64,000 nucleotides of DNA from Bacteroidales bacterium (GTDB lineage: Bacteria; Bacteroidota; Bacteroidia; Bacteroidales; UBA6680), in NCBI GenBank assembly GCA_025210735.1, contig JAOARD010000009.1, positions 1-64,000 of the forward strand, in the 5' to 3' direction. Positions 35,385 through 45,335 of the stretch are shown here, piece after piece. Below the pieces are notes generated by a model. The model searched no databases, was not told the DNA's origin, and saw nothing but the letters and a program-made list of their open reading frames with translations. The first letter of the stretch is position 1. Every line of letters begins with the position of its first letter. A program made the translations under genes and the position numbers.

Positions 35385-36152
35385 TTATATGTTGAACAGC
35401 CTTTCTGCATTCTCAGTTGTTATTCGTGCAACATCTTCAATGCTTATACCCTTTATATCGGCTAGTTTGTTTCCTACATTAATAACATAGCTACTCTCGT
35501 TTCTTTTTCCTCTGTACGGAGTAGGGGCCAAATATGGCGAATCTGTTTCTAAAAGAATATGTTTTATATCAACTTGCTCTGCAATTTTATCTAAACCTGA
35601 GTTTTTAAAGGTAAGAATTCCATTAAAACCTATCATAAATCCCATATCAATAGCTTTGTTGGCATCCTCTAAGGTTCCTGTAAAGCTGTGAAAAACACCT
35701 GTTATACCTGAATCTCTGTAGTTCTCAAGCACCTCAAATATCTCGGCAAAACTTTCGCGTGCGTGTATTACAACAGGCAGATTGTATTCTAAAGCCAGAT
35801 CTAGTTGTGTTGCAAAGGCTTGTTGTTGTTCTTTTAAAAATGTCTTGTCCCAATACAGATCAATTCCAATTTCACCAATAGCTATATATTTCTCTGATTT
35901 TAGTTCGCTTTTAACTAAATCTAGTTCAGATGTGAAATTATTATCAACACTGGTTGGGTGCAAACCAATCATTGGATAGCAATTATCCGGAAAGAGCTTT
36001 ACTGTCTCTTTCAGATCATCAATTGATTTTGAATCTATATTTGGTAGTAGTAATTTGTAAACACCGCTATCTATAGCTCTTTTTATTACATCTTCTCTAT
36101 CATCTTTAAACTGTTCAAGAAAAAGATGTGTATGTGTATCAATCCAGTTCAT
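35385..36152 (-). CDS. TatD-family metal-dependent hydrolase
   Basis: 255 residues. TIM-barrel metallo-hydrolase; family members show DNase activity. Metal ligands: DTHTHLF (HxH), IGEIGIDLYWD (Glu), PVVIHARES (His), GVFHSFTG (His) and LLETDSPYLAP (Asp). The segment LLETDSPYLAPTPYRGKRNE is diagnostic of the YcfH branch. Cytosolic. It lies 41 bases after dprA. Confidence 0.95.
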   Translation of the reverse strand: MNWIDTHTHLFLEQFKDDREDVIKRAIDSGVYKLLLPNIDSKSIDDLKETVKLFPDNCYPMIGLHPTSVDNNFTSELDLVKSELKSEKYIAIGEIGIDLYWDKTFLKEQQQAFATQLDLALEYNLPVVIHARESFAEIFEVLENYRDSGITGVFHSFTGTLEDANKAIDMGFMIGFNGILTFKNSGLDKIAEQVDIKHILLETDSPYLAPTPYRGKRNESSYVINVGNKLADIKGISIEDVARITTENAERLFNI

Positions 36153-36193
36153 AACCTGTTTCTAATTTTGATGCAAACATACTAAAAACAGAA

Positions 36194-37303
36194 TTAAAGA
36201 AGTCCGTAATATTTACCGGGCGATGATTTTACCAGACCTTTGCACTCAAGATTTAGTAATGATAGAGATAATTTTCCGCTTGTCATTCCGGCAATTGAAC
36301 ATAGTTGATCAAAGTGTATAGAGTTGTGTTCTTTTAAGATATCAACAACTATTTTCTCATCACCTTCCAGTTCAGCAAACAAACCAATCTGTTTCTGTAC
36401 GGGTAATCTGCCCGCAGACCAGTTCATATTTTCTGCTATATCTTTTGCACAATCTATTAGTCCGGCCCTGTTTGTCTTAATAAGATTATTACAACCCACA
36501 GATTGTGGCTGGTTAACAGGTCCCGGAATAGCAAAGACATCTCGATTGTATGAAATTGCAAGATCAGCAGTTATAAGAGATCCTCCCTTTTCGGCAGATT
36601 CAATTACAATAAGACAATCAGATAATCCGGCAATTATGCGGTTACGTTTTACAAAGTTTGACGGATCTCTGAGTGTTCCCGGAAGAAACTCTGTAAGAAT
36701 ACCACCATACTCAACCATCTGCTTTGCTACATTACGATGTGTTGCAGGGTATATGATATCCATACCATGACCTAATACACCTATGGTTTGCAAGCCTTTT
36801 TTCAGAGCCTCTTTGTGTGCAATAATATCTATTCCATAAGCAAGACCGCTAATAATAACAGGGTTGATATTAAGCTCTGTAAATTGCTCAATCAGTTGTG
36901 AACATACATATGCTCCGTATTTGCTTGCTTTACGGGTACCCACAATTGCAACATGTTTTGTGCTATCAAGATTACAAACGCCTTTGTAGAATAGTACTAG
37001 CGGGTAGTCAGAGCAATTTAAAAGTCGTTTTGGATAATTATTGTGATAGTAGGGGAGGATATTAATATTGTTCTTAGTGTAGAACTCTATTGCTTTTTCT
37101 GCCTGTATCAGAGTATCTTCTCTTTTAGATATTATTTTTTCGGCAATTAGTCTTGTAAAACCAAACTCTGTAAGCTGTTTTACTTTTGCTGTAAAGAGAA
37201 TAGAGATATCATTAATATTGTTGATAACATTATGAGCACTTTTAATACCTATACCTGGAAGCATAGACAGAGCTATGATATTTCTAATATCTGTATCAGC
37301 CAT
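36194..37303 (-). CDS. dprA: DNA-processing protein DprA
   Basis: 369 residues. Loads RecA on incoming single-stranded DNA during natural transformation. N-terminal SAM-like helix-hairpin region (ALSMLPGIGIKSAHNVI), a Rossmann-type DprA core with KHVAIVGTRKASKYGAYVCS, SGLAYGIDIIAHKEALKKG, LGHGMDIIYPATH and NRIIAGLSDCLIVIESAEKG, and a C-terminal winged-helix (DML1-like) ending in SPGKYYGLL. Most bacteria have dprA, so it does not by itself prove competence. Confidence 0.96.
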   Translation of the reverse strand: MADTDIRNIIALSMLPGIGIKSAHNVINNINDISILFTAKVKQLTEFGFTRLIAEKIISKREDTLIQAEKAIEFYTKNNINILPYYHNNYPKRLLNCSDYPLVLFYKGVCNLDSTKHVAIVGTRKASKYGAYVCSQLIEQFTELNINPVIISGLAYGIDIIAHKEALKKGLQTIGVLGHGMDIIYPATHRNVAKQMVEYGGILTEFLPGTLRDPSNFVKRNRIIAGLSDCLIVIESAEKGGSLITADLAISYNRDVFAIPGPVNQPQSVGCNNLIKTNRAGLIDCAKDIAENMNWSAGRLPVQKQIGLFAELEGDEKIVVDILKEHNSIHFDQLCSIAGMTSGKLSLSLLNLECKGLVKSSPGKYYGLL

Positions 37304-37338
37304 TTTTATATTTAAGGTACTAAAAATGGCTGACTATA

Positions 37339-37806
37339 TTATGATATTTTATCCAACGATTTTTTTAATATGTCTTGTTGCTCTTTGCTTAATGATGTTA
37401 TAGACACCTCTGGATATTTTGCTTTATTACCACCCATATTTCTGTAAAGTGTAATATAGGTTCTCAAACCTCTTTTATCTATACTGTAACCTCCAAACTG
37501 ATTAAAATCCATCTCTATAGCATTCTTGCTATCGTTGAATGGACGTATAGAGTAGTATCTGAAAACAACTCTTTTTTCAGAATCGGAGAAGTATATATAG
37601 TTAAGGTCAAGATAGAAATGGTATGCTATTAAAACCATATATACCATGATTGTTACTATAGACCAAAAAACATCTGATAAACCAAGTATGCCCTCACTAA
37701 AGTAGTCTGATGAAAGCAGAAAAGCGAATATAGAGACAGCGATTACTGCTCCAATAAACTCTTTGAATCTGTATCTGATAACTCGTCTCTTATTTTCCAG
37801 TATCAT
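37339..37806 (-). CDS. Small membrane protein of unknown function
   Basis: 155 residues. Two membrane helices near the N-terminus (FIGAVIAVSIFAFLLSSDYF and VFWSIVTIMVYMVLIAYHFY), then a soluble part with a KRVVFRYYSIRPFND strand pattern like a PH-domain (bPH2) fold. It overlaps the end of the proline dehydrogenase gene by 17 bases, which implies coupled translation. Function unknown. Confidence 0.75.
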   Translation of the reverse strand: MILENKRRVIRYRFKEFIGAVIAVSIFAFLLSSDYFSEGILGLSDVFWSIVTIMVYMVLIAYHFYLDLNYIYFSDSEKRVVFRYYSIRPFNDSKNAIEMDFNQFGGYSIDKRGLRTYITLYRNMGGNKAKYPEVSITSLSKEQQDILKKSLDKIS

Positions 37807-38965
37807 TTTTACGTCGTTTAATTTCTCTCAAAATTAAACTTAATTCTCGACCTGTTTGTCCTTTAACCGAAGTATTTTCAGTTGCACGACGTAAAAGATA
37901 TGGCATTACGTCGTTTACAGGACCGTACGGAAGGTATTTTGCAACATTGTATCCGGCATCGGCAATATTAAAGCTGATATTATCACTCATGCCATATAGT
38001 TGAGAGAACCACACCCTTTCATCGGTTGGCTTTATACCTGCTTTATCCATTAAATCAATCAACAGCATACAGCTATCTTCATTATGAGTACCATTAAATA
38101 TCGATATACGATCTATGTTGTTCATACTATATTCTAACCCGCTGTTGTAGTTATTATCTGTAGCAGGTTTGTCTGGCTGTATTGGCGAAGGATATCCATA
38201 TTTCTCAGCTCTTTCTCTCTCTTTCTCCATATAGGCTCCTCTAACAAACTTTGCACCCACAAAGAATCCCATCTCAACACTTTTCTTATGTAGTTCCTGC
38301 AGGTACTCTAACCTTCCTGTACGGTACATCTGAAGTGTATTGTAAACAATTGCTCTATCTCTATTATATTTAGCCATCATTCTCTCTGTGACCTCATCAA
38401 TTGCATTCTGAAACCAGCTATCTTCAGCATCAATAAGAATTGGTTTGTTGTTGTTATATGCGGTTGAGCAGAGTTTATCAATTCTCTCTTCAAATTTGTT
38501 AAACTCCTTTAACTCCTCTTCAGTAAGGTCTTTGTTAAGGCTTCTCTTTTCAAGGACATATGACTTTGTTAGTGCTGTAGGTTTAAACACAGCAAACGGA
38601 ATGTTTTTATTACCACCAGCAAACTCAACAGCTCTTAATGTCTCTTTAAAAGCTCTCTCTATCTCTTTGTCTGTCTCCTTACCCTCAACAGAGAAATCGA
38701 GAATACTTTTAACATTGTATTTTGCAAGGGTATCAATAGCATTTATACTATCCTCAAGCGTTTCGCCACCAACAAAATGTTTGTATATAAAAGGTTTTAC
38801 AGCCCACTTAATTGGAATATGTAGCTTTAAAGCAATGTTTACAAGAGCAGATCCTACTGTAACAAATACAGGATATTTAAGACTGTTAAACAGAAAGTGA
38901 GCTCTTTTTAATTCTGAATCGGATTTGTATCTGAATGCTTTTTGAGTGTTGTCAAGTGAAATCAT
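37790..38965 (-). CDS. Proline dehydrogenase
   Basis: 391 residues. FAD enzyme that oxidises proline to pyrroline-5-carboxylate. The TIM-barrel signature is seen in KYNVKSILDFSVEGKETDKE, ILIDAEDSWFQNAIDEV, FVGAKFVRGAYMEKERERAE (with the FAD-contact Arg) and the C-terminal YLPYGPVNDVMPYLLRRATE followed by NTS. Single-function enzyme without the aldehyde dehydrogenase half. First gene of the operon with dprA, tatD and asparaginase. No signal peptide. Confidence 0.95.
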   Translation of the reverse strand: MISLDNTQKAFRYKSDSELKRAHFLFNSLKYPVFVTVGSALVNIALKLHIPIKWAVKPFIYKHFVGGETLEDSINAIDTLAKYNVKSILDFSVEGKETDKEIERAFKETLRAVEFAGGNKNIPFAVFKPTALTKSYVLEKRSLNKDLTEEELKEFNKFEERIDKLCSTAYNNNKPILIDAEDSWFQNAIDEVTERMMAKYNRDRAIVYNTLQMYRTGRLEYLQELHKKSVEMGFFVGAKFVRGAYMEKERERAEKYGYPSPIQPDKPATDNNYNSGLEYSMNNIDRISIFNGTHNEDSCMLLIDLMDKAGIKPTDERVWFSQLYGMSDNISFNIADAGYNVAKYLPYGPVNDVMPYLLRRATENTSVKGQTGRELSLILREIKRRKNDTGK

Positions 38966-39173
38966 AAGTCAGGTTTAAATTTAATAGTTTTGGTATTACA
39001 TTGATATATCAGCCGGATGAATGCTATAGTTGATAAACCAACTTAACATGCTATAACAACAAAATTTGTAAAGGGTTCAGGGATTAAATTAAAAATGAAG
39101 AAACAGGTTCTTGGGTGTATGAAAATTCTCTGCCCATGCTTTTGTTTCCTGAAGTTAGTTTTAAACAGTTTTT

Positions 39174-39181
39174 TATCTTTG
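39174..39181 (+). promoter_or_regulatory. -7 box directly before queG
   Basis: TATCTTTG fully matches the Bacteroidota -7 consensus but ends just five bases before the ATG at 39187. Use of this box would give a leaderless or nearly leaderless mRNA. Confidence 0.4.
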
Positions 39182-39186
39182 TATAT

Positions 39187-40122
39187 ATGAATAGTGCAGA
39201 AGGTAGTATAGAAGATATAATAAAACAAAAAGCTGTAGAGCTGGGTTTTGATGCTTGCGGAATATCAGTTGCAACTGAATTAAAAGAGTATAGTGCTGGT
39301 TTAAAACAGTGGCTTGATAATGGATATAATGCAGGTATGGACTATATGGCTAATAATTTTGACAAACGTCTTTCTCCTGAACTTCTGAATTCGGGAACAA
39401 AATCTGTTATATCAGTTCTGCTAAACTACTATCCAGAAAACAGACAGCCGGATGATACATACCATATAGCAAAGTATGCTTATGGAAAGGACTATCATAA
39501 TGTAATAAAGGCTAAACTGCATAAACTGGCGGCTGATATTAATGAGATAACACAAATTAATTATAGAGCGTTTGTTGATAGTGCTCCGGTATTGGAAAGA
39601 CAGTGGGCTGTTAAATCTGGTTTAGGTTGGATTGGTAAACACTCACTGTTAATAAACAAGGAGATGGGTTCATTCTTTTTTATAGGAGAGTTGCTTGTTG
39701 ATATAGATCTTAAACCGGATGAGAAGAGTGTTAATAACTATTGTGGTAACTGCACAAAATGTATTGATGCATGTCCTACAGGAGCAATAGTTAGTAGTGG
39801 TGTTATAGATGCCGGACTGTGTTTGAGTTATAACACTATTGAGAACCGCGAAGATATTGACGAGAATATTGTTACTAATATTAATGACAGGGTTTTTGGT
39901 TGCGATATATGTCAGGATGTTTGCCCATGGAACCGAAAAGTAAAACCTCATAATGTGTTGGAATTTAATCCTCATGATAATCTGTTAAGCTTTACAAAGC
40001 ATGACTGGAGCAGTATGGATAAATCAACATTTAATGAAATTTTCAGAAAATCTGCTGTTAAGCGTGCCGGATATGATAAGTTTATGAGAACCATAAAACA
40101 GGTAGAGGATAGCCCGTCGTAA
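39187..40122 (+). CDS. queG: Epoxyqueuosine reductase
   Basis: 311 residues. Reduces epoxyqueuosine to queuosine in tRNA, using cobalamin and two 4Fe-4S clusters. Seen: SAPVLERQWAVKSGLGWIGK, the cluster motif CGNCTKCIDACPTGAI and the second motif CDICQDVCPWNRK. I start at the Met at 39187 (MNSAEGS); the 24 upstream codons in frame overlap a promoter box. Single gene between the proline dehydrogenase operon (divergent) and lepA. Confidence 0.95.
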   Translation: MNSAEGSIEDIIKQKAVELGFDACGISVATELKEYSAGLKQWLDNGYNAGMDYMANNFDKRLSPELLNSGTKSVISVLLNYYPENRQPDDTYHIAKYAYGKDYHNVIKAKLHKLAADINEITQINYRAFVDSAPVLERQWAVKSGLGWIGKHSLLINKEMGSFFFIGELLVDIDLKPDEKSVNNYCGNCTKCIDACPTGAIVSSGVIDAGLCLSYNTIENREDIDENIVTNINDRVFGCDICQDVCPWNRKVKPHNVLEFNPHDNLLSFTKHDWSSMDKSTFNEIFRKSAVKRAGYDKFMRTIKQVEDSPS

Positions 40123-40153
40123 CAAGGTAATACCATTTTACATCAAAAAGTTA

Positions 40154-40184
40154 TATGGAAATCCAAACTATTTGGATATTTTTG
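40154..40184 (+). promoter_or_regulatory. Candidate promoter of lepA
   Basis: TATTTTTG at 40177-40184 is a full match to TAnnTTTG, about 58 bases before the lepA ATG; a weak ATGG lies 19 bases upstream. Confidence 0.5.
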
Positions 40185-40241
40185 TGCGCTATTTACAGTA
40201 TATTTATAATACTAGATAATTACGATTATAACAGACAATAG

Positions 40242-42029
40242 ATGGAACATATAAGAAACTTTTGCATTATAGCCCATATTGACCACGGAAAAAGTACACT
40301 AGCCGACAGACTATTAGAGCATACAGAAACTGTTAGTGAGAGAGAGTTACAGGCACAGGTACTTGACGATATGGATCTTGAGCGTGAACGTGGAATTACC
40401 ATTAAGTCGCATGCAATACAGATGGACTATAAATACGAAGGTAAGGATTATGTGCTTAACCTTATTGACACCCCGGGACACGTTGATTTCTCTTATGAGG
40501 TGTCAAGATCTATTGCCGCGTGCGAGGGAGCATTACTAATTGTTGATGCAACACAAGGTATTCAGGCACAAACAATATCAAACCTTTATCTTGCTATAGA
40601 AAACGACCTTGAAATTATTCCGGTGATGAACAAGATGGATCTTGACAACGCTATGCCGGATGAGGTAGAGGAGCAGATTATAGAACTAATTGGATGCGAA
40701 AGAGAAGATATCATAAGAGCCAGCGGAAAAACCGGAATGGGTGTTGATGATATTTTACACGATATAATTACAAAGGTACCTGCACCAAAAGGTGAGCCGG
40801 AAGCACCACTCCAGGCTTTAATCTTTGACTCGGTATTTAACTCGTTTAGAGGAATTATTGCATACTTTAAAATACTTAGCGGAGAGATTAAGAAGGGCGA
40901 TATGGTTAAGTTTGTTAACACCGGCAAGAAGTATGATGCTGATGAGATTGGTGTTCTTAGACTAAATCAGGAGCCACGTAAGGTTCTTAAAACAGGAGAT
41001 GTTGGATATATAATATCTGGTATTAAAACTGCTAAAGAGGTTAAGGTTGGTGATACAATAACACATGTTGACAGACCTTGTGAGAATGCTATTGAAGGAT
41101 TTGAGGAGGTTAAGCCAATGGTATTTGCCGGAGTATATCCTGTTGATACTGATGACTACGAGGAGTTGAGATATGCAATGGAGAAACTTCAGCTTAATGA
41201 TGCTTCTCTTACATATGAGCCGGAATCGTCTGCTGCATTAGGATTTGGTTTCCGTTGTGGATTCCTTGGTTTGTTGCATATGGAGATTATTCAGGAGCGT
41301 CTTGACAGAGAATTTGATATGGCAGTTATTACTACTACACCAAACGTTGTGTACAATGTGTATACAAAAAAAGGAGAGGTGTTTGAAGTGTATAATCCAT
41401 CAGGTTTGCCAGAAGAGAAGCATATTGATTATATAGAAGAACCGATGATCAGAGCGCAGGTTATTACAAAGTCTGACTATATAGGGCAGATAATGACACT
41501 GTGTCTTGAGAAGCGAGGAGAGATGACTAACCAGACATATTTGTCGAGCGATAGGGTTGAGCTTACATTTAATATGCCACTGGGTGAGGTTGTATTTGAT
41601 TTCTATGATAAACTTAAGAGTATATCTAAAGGATATGCATCTTTTGATTATGTTCAGACAGATTACAGAAGGTCTAAACTTATAAAGCTTGATATTCTGT
41701 TGAATGGTGAGAAGGTAGATGCTTTATCGTCGCTTATTCACTTTGATAATGCTTATAGTTTCGGAAAACGAATATGTGAGAAACTTAAAGAACTTATACC
41801 ACGTCAGCAGTTTGATATTGCAATTCAGGCAGCTATAGGTGCAAAGATTGTTTCAAGATCTACAGTTAAAGCAGTGCGTAAAGATGTTACAGCAAAATGT
41901 TATGGTGGTGATATCACACGTAAGCGTAAACTATTAGAGAAGCAGAAAAAAGGTAAGAAACGTATGAAGCAGGTTGGTAATGTACAGGTACCACAGAAAG
42001 CATTTCTTGCTGTACTTAAACTCGATTAA
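40242..42029 (+). CDS. lepA: Elongation factor 4
   Basis: 595 residues, the standard length. Ribosome-binding GTPase that back-translocates or helps initiation under stress. G1 AHIDHGKST, switch region [15 protein letters not shown]3 DTPGHVDF, G4 NKMD; then the EF-G-like domains and the LepA-only C-terminal domain with [19 protein letters not shown] and a basic tail ([19 protein letters not shown]). Followed by a terminator. Confidence 0.98.
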   Translation: MEHIRNFCIIAHIDHGKSTLADRLLEHTETVSERELQAQVLDDMDLERERGITIKSHAIQMDYKYEGKDYVLNLIDTPGHVDFSYEVSRSIAACEGALLIVDATQGIQAQTISNLYLAIENDLEIIPVMNKMDLDNAMPDEVEEQIIELIGCEREDIIRASGKTGMGVDDILHDIITKVPAPKGEPEAPLQALIFDSVFNSFRGIIAYFKILSGEIKKGDMVKFVNTGKKYDADEIGVLRLNQEPRKVLKTGDVGYIISGIKTAKEVKVGDTITHVDRPCENAIEGFEEVKPMVFAGVYPVDTDDYEELRYAMEKLQLNDASLTYEPESSAALGFGFRCGFLGLLHMEIIQERLDREFDMAVITTTPNVVYNVYTKKGEVFEVYNPSGLPEEKHIDYIEEPMIRAQVITKSDYIGQIMTLCLEKRGEMTNQTYLSSDRVELTFNMPLGEVVFDFYDKLKSISKGYASFDYVQTDYRRSKLIKLDILLNGEKVDALSSLIHFDNAYSFGKRICEKLKELIPRQQFDIAIQAAIGAKIVSRSTVKAVRKDVTAKCYGGDITRKRKLLEKQKKGKKRMKQVGNVQVPQKAFLAVLKLD

Positions 42030-42053
42030 TAAGAGACAAGTTATATACAGAAG

Positions 42054-42081
42054 CCTCGCAACACAATTGCGAGGTTTTTTT
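42054..42081 (+). terminator. Terminator of lepA
   Basis: CCTCGCAA pairs with TTGCGAGG around CACAA, followed by seven Ts. Confidence 0.88.
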
Positions 42082-42262
42082 ATGCTATATGTTTTACCAA
42101 ATCTTATATTGCACCAGATTGTTAATATTCAGTTGAGGTGCAATTTGAGTTGTTGTATAACCGGATTATGGTATAATATATATTATCTTGAATATTGAAA
42201 TCTGTTGCTAATATATGGGGCAGATTAATTGTTATATTCGTACAATAAACAATATAAATATC

Positions 42263-43045
42263 ATGGGAATCTACAACAGATATATGCTTTACAGGATGAA
42301 CTATCTTACTGATTTTGGCGGAATTTACAGACGCTACAAAAGAGAGCAGGGGAGGTGGGATTCTCATCTGAATAATACAAAGCAGTTTATAATTGATAGC
42401 GCTAAGGATAAAAACGGAACCATTGTTGTTTTAGGTAGTGGTTGGTTGCTTGATTTTCCTGTTAACCAGATAATTAATCAATTTAACAGAGTTGTACTTT
42501 ACGATATAAAACATCCTGCACATGTTAAAAAGCTGGCAGCAAAACATAGTAATCTGGAGCTTGTATGTGCAGATATTACCGGAGGGATGTTAGAGAGATG
42601 TTTTAAACTAAAACAGTCTCAACTGAAATCAGACCTGTTTAATATAGTTTCGTATCTGTCGTCATCAAAATTTACTATTGATTATCATGCTGATTATGTT
42701 GTATCATTAAATATTCTTAATCAGTTAGATATATTATTGATAGATTACCTGAAGCAGAAAGGATTGAAGTCTGATGGTCAGTTATTAAAACTGCGAAAGA
42801 TGATTCAGGAGAAACACCTTGAATTTTTGTCGGGATATAACCATGCTGTTATTACTGATGTTGAGGAGGAGTGGCGCTCTGAGGATGATGAATTTTTAGG
42901 TGTTAAACCAACACTGTATGCGGATGTGTCAGCATATAAAGAGCAAAAAAAATGGCCATGGAATTTTGACTCTTCCATGACCTATTATGATGATAAAAAG
43001 GTTATACTAAATGTAACCGCTTTTAATGGTTTTGCTACTCCTTAA
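42263..43045 (+). CDS. Hypothetical protein with Rossmann-like nucleotide-binding core
   Basis: 260 residues from the Met at 42263 (an alternative start lies at 42215). The segment GTIVVLGSGWLLDFPVNQII followed by VVLYDIKHPAHVKKL looks like the first two strands of a class I methyltransferase fold, with a Gly-rich loop and an acidic end of strand 2; LVCADITGG could be strand 3. The rest is helical. I recall similar unnamed proteins in Bacteroidota. Substrate and activity are unknown. Its end overlaps the convergent GH16-like gene by 11 bases. Confidence 0.7.
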   Translation: MGIYNRYMLYRMNYLTDFGGIYRRYKREQGRWDSHLNNTKQFIIDSAKDKNGTIVVLGSGWLLDFPVNQIINQFNRVVLYDIKHPAHVKKLAAKHSNLELVCADITGGMLERCFKLKQSQLKSDLFNIVSYLSSSKFTIDYHADYVVSLNILNQLDILLIDYLKQKGLKSDGQLLKLRKMIQEKHLEFLSGYNHAVITDVEEEWRSEDDEFLGVKPTLYADVSAYKEQKKWPWNFDSSMTYYDDKKVILNVTAFNGFATP

Positions 43046-44474
43046 GATTATAACATCTAACCCAGTCAACCTCCATAGTTACCGGTAATACAGATCCGTT
43101 TATATCTGTATTAATACCAGAGCTAAGAGCTATATACATCTCTTCATCAGGAATATTTGTTGTAATCTCTTTAATAACAACATCGTTAATATACCATATT
43201 AGCTTCTGTGGAGTCCACTCAAGGGTATAGATATAAAAATCGTTTGCAAATTTACCTGCTTTCTTTTTGGCAATATTCTTCAGCATTTTCTCACCATCTT
43301 TGGTAAGAACCCCCATCTCAACATGTCCTTTTACGGTGTTCATGATGTTTATATGAGGATACGATTTGTTTGAAAGCATCCAGAAAGCATTTGTAATAGC
43401 CTTAGGATTGTTAATCTTTATCTTAGCCTCAAATTTTCCGTATTTCTGACGGAAAGTACTTCCGGTGTTAACAATACCAGATGAGTATTTAAAGCTCTTT
43501 GTTATGAAACCAAGTTTCGGATCCCAGATTTTCCCCTGGCAGTTATCTGATTTTGTTACAATCTTAAGATTTCCGTTTGTTACAGATACGTTTTCATCCT
43601 TGTAACAGTGCTGATCTCCGTATACAGAGTAGTTGTCGTTAAGAATTGTTTCGCCCCAGAAATGTCTGGTAATCCATTTGTCTGTATCTAGTTTTGTATT
43701 GTTAAAGTCATCCTCAAAAATCAGATTCCAGTTCTCAACTAAATTAAAGTTATTCTTCTCTTTTAGTTTAAGATGGCTAATAATTCTTTCAGATCTTTTT
43801 AATCCGTTTAGCTCCTCAACAAGTTTAAACTCATCAGAATTGATATATCTCTTCTTTTTGTTACCCTCCATAAGAGCTTTAAAATTCAGGAATCCCTCTG
43901 AATGAACAAACTCCTCAAGCTCTTTAAACTCTTTTAGAAGATCGCTTTTAGATATCTCTCTGTATGAGCTGTAATCGTCAGAATCTCTTGCCTCAAGATA
44001 CTTTTTAAAATCTTTGTCATTTGCAATAACATCAAACTCAAGTTTAACCTGATATTCAGGTGAATTCTTAAAATTACCGTTACTGCTTTTTGTAATAAAC
44101 TCTTTTGAATCAACAATTTTCCAAAGTTCCTGATACTTTTCTGCTTTCCCAGAAGCCTCTATCTCGTCAATTAACTTAGGAAGTCCTGAAGCCTCATAGT
44201 TGTAATATAGAGTTATTCGCTTATCCTTTTTTAACTCTTTGTATCTGGATAGTTTATGACTCTCTTCAGTGTCAGAAAAACTTTTATTCTCTATCTCGTG
44301 TTTACGCTGTTTAAACTCATCAGACTTTACGTAACTATCAATTTCGTAGTAACGTGCCAGTTCGTCAGAATCTTTAAACTCTATGAATTCCTTGTACGAT
44401 TGTTCAAGGTTTCTTTTTTGCTTCTCAACTTTGTAGGTTGAAGGGATCTTAAAAAACAGATTAAAGAGGCTCAT
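43035..44474 (-). CDS. GH16-like protein lacking catalytic residues
   Basis: 479 residues from the ATG at 44474. No signal peptide, so predicted cytosolic. Residues 20-240 are charged helical repeats with a recurring (S/D)(D/S)EF+..++.l++ pattern. Residues 246-479 have the GH16 (laminarinase/kappa-carrageenase-like) jelly-roll layout: NLIFEDDFNN, KLDTDKW, then YGKFEAKIKI and AFWML, and IYTLEWTPQKLIWYINDVVI, ending in MEVDWVRCY. The usual catalytic E-I-D-I-x-E is here H-I-N-I-M-N (374-379), so all three acidic residues are gone. It is likely a binding or structural protein, not a hydrolase. Confidence 0.85.
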   Translation of the reverse strand: MSLFNLFFKIPSTYKVEKQKRNLEQSYKEFIEFKDSDELARYYEIDSYVKSDEFKQRKHEIENKSFSDTEESHKLSRYKELKKDKRITLYYNYEASGLPKLIDEIEASGKAEKYQELWKIVDSKEFITKSSNGNFKNSPEYQVKLEFDVIANDKDFKKYLEARDSDDYSSYREISKSDLLKEFKELEEFVHSEGFLNFKALMEGNKKKRYINSDEFKLVEELNGLKRSERIISHLKLKEKNNFNLVENWNLIFEDDFNNTKLDTDKWITRHFWGETILNDNYSVYGDQHCYKDENVSVTNGNLKIVTKSDNCQGKIWDPKLGFITKSFKYSSGIVNTGSTFRQKYGKFEAKIKINNPKAITNAFWMLSNKSYPHINIMNTVKGHVEMGVLTKDGEKMLKNIAKKKAGKFANDFYIYTLEWTPQKLIWYINDVVIKEITTNIPDEEMYIALSSGINTDINGSVLPVTMEVDWVRCYNLKE

Positions 44475-44634
44475 ACGCAATATCAACTGATTTGTAAAAA
44501 ATAATTCATAAACAATTAATCATACAACTATTTGTAATTCACAGAACTATAAATATGGCATTGTGTAGGATTAACAACCGTAATTTTACCATAAAAATCT
44601 TAGAATAACAAATAGGATATCAAATCACGGACAA

Positions 44635-45330
44635 TTATGGTACAACCAATTTGAATCCTTTTCCGTGAATATTAATTATTTCAATCTGCGGATCTTCTTT
44701 TAAATATTTTCGCAGCTTTGTTATATATACATCCATACTTCTGGCATTAAAATAGCTATCCTCTTGCCAGATGTTTTCCAGAGCATAGTTTCTTTCAAGT
44801 AGCCCGTTCATATTTATACAGAGAAGTCTTAATAATTCAGACTCTTTGGTTGTAAGTTTTTGAGTTTTTTCATCAATTGTTATTACCTGTTTCTTTACAT
44901 CAAAATTGTATCTTCCAATCTCAAAAAACTCAACATCCTCGTTATTATTTCCTGTTTTAACACGACGCATTATAGCATCTACTCTTAACAGAAGCTCCTC
45001 CATACTAAAAGGCTTTGTCATATAGTCGTCTGCACCAATAAGGAATCCTTCTATAATATCTTCTTTTAACGATTTTGCTGTTAAAAAGATAATTGGAGTA
45101 GACTTGTCTGTAGCACGGATTCGCTTAGCCAGCGTAAATCCATCCTCTTTTGGCATCATAACATCAAAAATGCAGATATCGAATGTCGATTTCTTGAATG
45201 CGTTGTATGCTGCAACACCATCTTTTACGTGCTCAACATCCAATCCTTTTGCTTTTAGATACTCAAAAAGCAACATTCCAAGACTTTCGTCATCTTCGGC
45301 TAATAGTACTCTTAAATTTTTTATACTCAT
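44635..45330 (-). CDS. rprY: OmpR-family response regulator, RprY-like
   Basis: 231 residues. Receiver domain with acid pocket LLAEDDES, phospho-acceptor Asp in CIFDVMMPKEDGF (about residue 54) and Lys in MTKPFS. C-terminal OmpR-type winged helix with KLTTKESELLRLLCINMNGL and SMDVYITKLRKYL. The sequence agrees well with RprY of Bacteroides as I recall it. Follows the histidine kinase gene by 5 bases, so the pair is co-transcribed. Confidence 0.93.
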   Translation of the reverse strand: MSIKNLRVLLAEDDESLGMLLFEYLKAKGLDVEHVKDGVAAYNAFKKSTFDICIFDVMMPKEDGFTLAKRIRATDKSTPIIFLTAKSLKEDIIEGFLIGADDYMTKPFSMEELLLRVDAIMRRVKTGNNNEDVEFFEIGRYNFDVKKQVITIDEKTQKLTTKESELLRLLCINMNGLLERNYALENIWQEDSYFNARSMDVYITKLRKYLKEDPQIEIINIHGKGFKLVVP

Positions 45331-45335
45331 GGTTA

